Shown here: piece by piece, positions 24,350-26,045 of the stretch | Position numbering within the stretch: the first letter of the stretch is position 1 | Layout of the letters: each line of letters starts with the position of its first letter | The notes under the pieces: generated by a model | Seen by the model: only the letters and a program-made list of their open reading frames with translations | Database searches by the model: none | Told to the model about the DNA's origin: nothing | Program-made: the position numbers and the translations under genes | Origin: DAIDKA01 sp036489445 | Lineage (GTDB): Bacteria; Pseudomonadota; Gammaproteobacteria; Steroidobacterales; Steroidobacteraceae | Length of the DNA stretch: 26,045 nucleotides | NCBI GenBank assembly: GCA_036489445.1 | Contig: DASXFV010000039.1 | Span: 1-26,045 of the forward strand | Direction: 5' to 3'

Positions 24350-24864
24350 GCGCTCGGCTGCCCGAGCAGATCGACATAAGCGCCGCAAATCAGCTCCTGT
24401 GGCGTCACGCCCAGCTGCGCCATGATGTGGTGCGCCTCCGCACTGCCCTGAGCGGCGGATTCGCCATCCCGCAGCACGACTTCGAGTTCGAGGAATTCCC
24501 CGAGGCCCTCGACCACATCCAGATGGATGCGGGTGCGACCGACCAGGAACAGCGCCCGGCGCTTGCGCACCCTCCCGGCAACCCCGTGCGCCTGCTGCAG
24601 CAACTCCCGCAAGGCCTTCGGATCGGCAACCGGCACGCGCAGATAAAACGATTCCTTGGGTCCGCTCTCATCCGCACGCTGATAGAAAATCAGCTCGGCC
24701 CCGGCACCCGACTGCTCCCGCAGCTTCAATCGGCCGTTGGTGCAGGCGAAAAACGTGTCGTCCTGCGCAATGACGGTTGGACCGGAATCGGCCAGTCGCG
24801 CAGCCAGGAGCTGCAGCATCGCGAGGTCCGCAATCCGCGCCTTGATTTCGATATTGCGTGCCAC
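24346..24864 (-). CDS. CYTH-domain protein (class IV adenylate cyclase-like or triphosphatase-like)
   Basis: 172 residues from GTG 24864. The CYTH fold is a triphosphate tunnel. The start MARNIEIKARIADL carries an ExExK-like motif in which the first Glu is Asn (N-I-E-I-K), as I recall for one CyaB-like subgroup. Further along are FACTNGRLKLREQ, ELIFYQRADESGPKESFYLRVP, RALFLVGRTRIHLDVVEGLGEFLELEV, with the alternating charged strands of the tunnel. Function is not fixed by sequence: class IV adenylate cyclase and inorganic or thiamine triphosphatase are possible. First gene of the minus-strand unit CYTH-guaD-puuE-like; divergent from metG over 70 bases. A longer frame upstream would add 12 residues without family match. 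Confidence 0.82.
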   Translation of the reverse strand: MARNIEIKARIADLAMLQLLAARLADSGPTVIAQDDTFFACTNGRLKLREQSGAGAELIFYQRADESGPKESFYLRVPVADPKALRELLQQAHGVAGRVRKRRALFLVGRTRIHLDVVEGLGEFLELEVVLRDGESAAQGSAEAHHIMAQLGVTPQELICGAYVDLLGQPSA

Positions 24865-24888
24865 CGCAGCATCTTGGCATCGCCATCG

Positions 24889-24922
24889 CCGTACCGGCAA
24901 CCGGGAAACCGCGCCGGTACGG
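24889..24922. promoter_or_regulatory. Perfect 10-bp inverted repeat between the CYTH gene and metG
   Basis: CCGTACCGGC (24889-24898) and GCCGGTACGG (24913-24922) are exact reverse complements separated by 14 bases, in the 70-base divergent gap. It ends 12 bases before the metG ATG. It may be an operator for both genes or a hairpin in the metG leader; TAAACT directly after it (24923-24928) is a weak -10 candidate for metG. Confidence 0.4.
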
Positions 24923-24934
24923 TAAACTGGGCGG

Positions 24935-26045
24935 ATGTCACGACAACTCTACATCACCAGCGCCCTGCCTTACGCCAACGGGCCCCTGCATATCGGCCAC
25001 ATCATGGAATACATCCAGGTTGACATCTGGGTGCGCTTCCAGCGGATGGTCGGCTCCAGGGTCCATTTCATCGGCGCGGACGATGCCCATGGCGCACCCA
25101 TCATGCTCAAGGCGCAGGCCGACGGGGTGACGCCGCAGGAACTGGTGCGCGGCATCGCCGCGGGGCGCCGCCAATACCTTGATGGCTTCGGCTTGAGCTT
25201 TGATCACTGGTATACCACCGACTCACCGGAGAACACCGCCCTCGCGCAGGATGTCTATCAACGCCTGAAGGCCGCCGGCCTGATCGATACCCGCCCGGTC
25301 GAGCAGTTCTATGACCCCGTGAAGGGCATGTTCCTGGCCGATCGGTACATCAAGGGGGAGTGTCCACACTGTCACGCCAAGGAACAGTACGCGGACGCCT
25401 GCGAAGTGTGCAGCACGGTCAATACGCCCACGGATCTGATCAATCCTTATTCAACACTGTCCGGCACCGTGCCGGAACTTCGCAGCTCCGATCATCTGTT
25501 CTTCAGACTCTCGGACCCGCGTTGCCGCGCTTTCCTGCAAAGCTGGATCCAGACACCGGGCCATCTGCAGCCGCAGGTCGCCAACAAGGCGCGCGAATGG
25601 CTCGATGGCAGCGGTGAGAACGCACTGGGCGACTGGGACATCTCCCGCGACGCGCCCTATTTCGGCATTCCCATTCCGGATCATCCGGGCAAGTTCTTTT
25701 ACGTGTGGCTGGATGCGCCGCTGGGTTACCTGGCTTCGCTTGAGAATTACTTCTCAAGCGGCGCGGCTGCGCGCAATGGTGAGCCTGGCAGCTTTGCGCA
25801 GTTCCTGGCCGACCCCGCGACCGAGCAGATCCATTTCATCGGCAAGGACATCATCTACTTCCATACGTTGTTCTGGCCGGCGATGCTGAAGTTCGCCGGA
25901 GCGCCCTACAAGGTGCCCGACAATATTCACGTCCACGGCTTCCTCACCGTACTGGGCGCCAAGATGTCCAAATCACGTGGCACCGGCATCGATCCGCTGC
26001 GCTATCTTGGCATCGGCATGGACCCGGATTGGCTGCGCTACTACT
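24935..26045 (+). CDS. metG: Methionyl-tRNA synthetase, 5' part
   Basis: The first 370 codons are present; the gene runs off the right edge. Class I synthetase charging tRNA-Met. Seen: ITSALPYANGPLHIGH (HIGH motif, H19-H22), HFIGADDAHGAPIMLKA, a four-Cys zinc knuckle of the E. coli type (C143-x2-C146 and C156-x2-C159), REWLDGSGENALGDWDISRDAPYFG, the methionine pocket YVWLDAPLGYLAS, and GAKMSKSRGT (KMSKS at 343-347). The start at ATG 24935 fits the family N-terminus. Divergent from the CYTH gene. Confidence 0.97.
   Translation, partial: MSRQLYITSALPYANGPLHIGHIMEYIQVDIWVRFQRMVGSRVHFIGADDAHGAPIMLKAQADGVTPQELVRGIAAGRRQYLDGFGLSFDHWYTTDSPENTALAQDVYQRLKAAGLIDTRPVEQFYDPVKGMFLADRYIKGECPHCHAKEQYADACEVCSTVNTPTDLINPYSTLSGTVPELRSSDHLFFRLSDPRCRAFLQSWIQTPGHLQPQVANKAREWLDGSGENALGDWDISRDAPYFGIPIPDHPGKFFYVWLDAPLGYLASLENYFSSGAAARNGEPGSFAQFLADPATEQIHFIGKDIIYFHTLFWPAMLKFAGAPYKVPDNIHVHGFLTVLGAKMSKSRGTGIDPLRYLGIGMDPDWLRYY

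Overview
The window is dense, high-GC bacterial chromosome with no tRNA, rRNA, CRISPR array, phage or IS element that I can see. Its content points to a gammaproteobacterium of the Xanthomonadales/Nevskiales/Steroidobacterales kind: Mrp next to dCTP deaminase with MetG nearby, Hda, DUF2066 and DUF3108 proteins, PssA, and PilT-type ATPases. Gene-level placement is inference; no marker such as 16S is present. Genes are tightly packed. Several starts are GTG or TTG, and several stop codons overlap the next start (ATGA, GTGA, TTGA). There is no gene-free stretch above 300 bases; the longest gaps are 17175-17381, 6915-7069 and 19812-19948.

Region 1 (1-7429, all minus strand) reads as an envelope/efflux block. 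MacA and MacB (membrane-fusion protein and ABC permease) are followed by a NodT-type outer-membrane channel lipoprotein, an outer-membrane beta-barrel protein that looks internally duplicated, a zinc-less quinone-oxidoreductase-like enzyme, and the first 35 codons of a DHA2-type drug transporter cut by the window edge. A small two-helix membrane protein lies upstream of macA. The gap before macA carries two sets of candidate operator repeats.

Region 2 (7546-10977, minus) is a housekeeping run: PssA (phosphatidylserine synthase), a family 4 uracil-DNA glycosylase with one iron-sulfur cysteine replaced by serine, RimI, and a cardiolipin synthase.

Region 3 (11059-17174) is mixed in orientation: a lytic transglycosylase, acylphosphatase, a WrbA-like flavoprotein, then DUF2066, a PgsA-like phosphatidyltransferase and Hda as one minus-strand operon. 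DUF3108 is divergent from DUF2066. Dcd and Mrp follow on the minus strand. DUF2066 and DUF3108 are separated by only a few bases, and the DUF3108 protein has no export signal.

Region 4 (17382-24864) lies between mrp and metG, which are close neighbours in E. coli and Pseudomonas. On the plus strand it has an 809-residue protein with N-terminal HEAT repeats and a complete C-terminal Hanks-type Ser/Thr kinase, followed by two different PilT-family retraction ATPases. On the minus strand it has a CYTH-domain protein, guanine deaminase and a PuuE/allantoinase-like polysaccharide deacetylase. The HEAT-kinase plus twin-ATPase unit is the best candidate here for an undescribed system: a kinase module that may control type IV pilus retraction or use.

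Region 5 (24935-end) is the first 370 codons of methionyl-tRNA synthetase (metG), separated from the divergent CYTH gene by 70 bases containing a perfect 10-bp inverted repeat.
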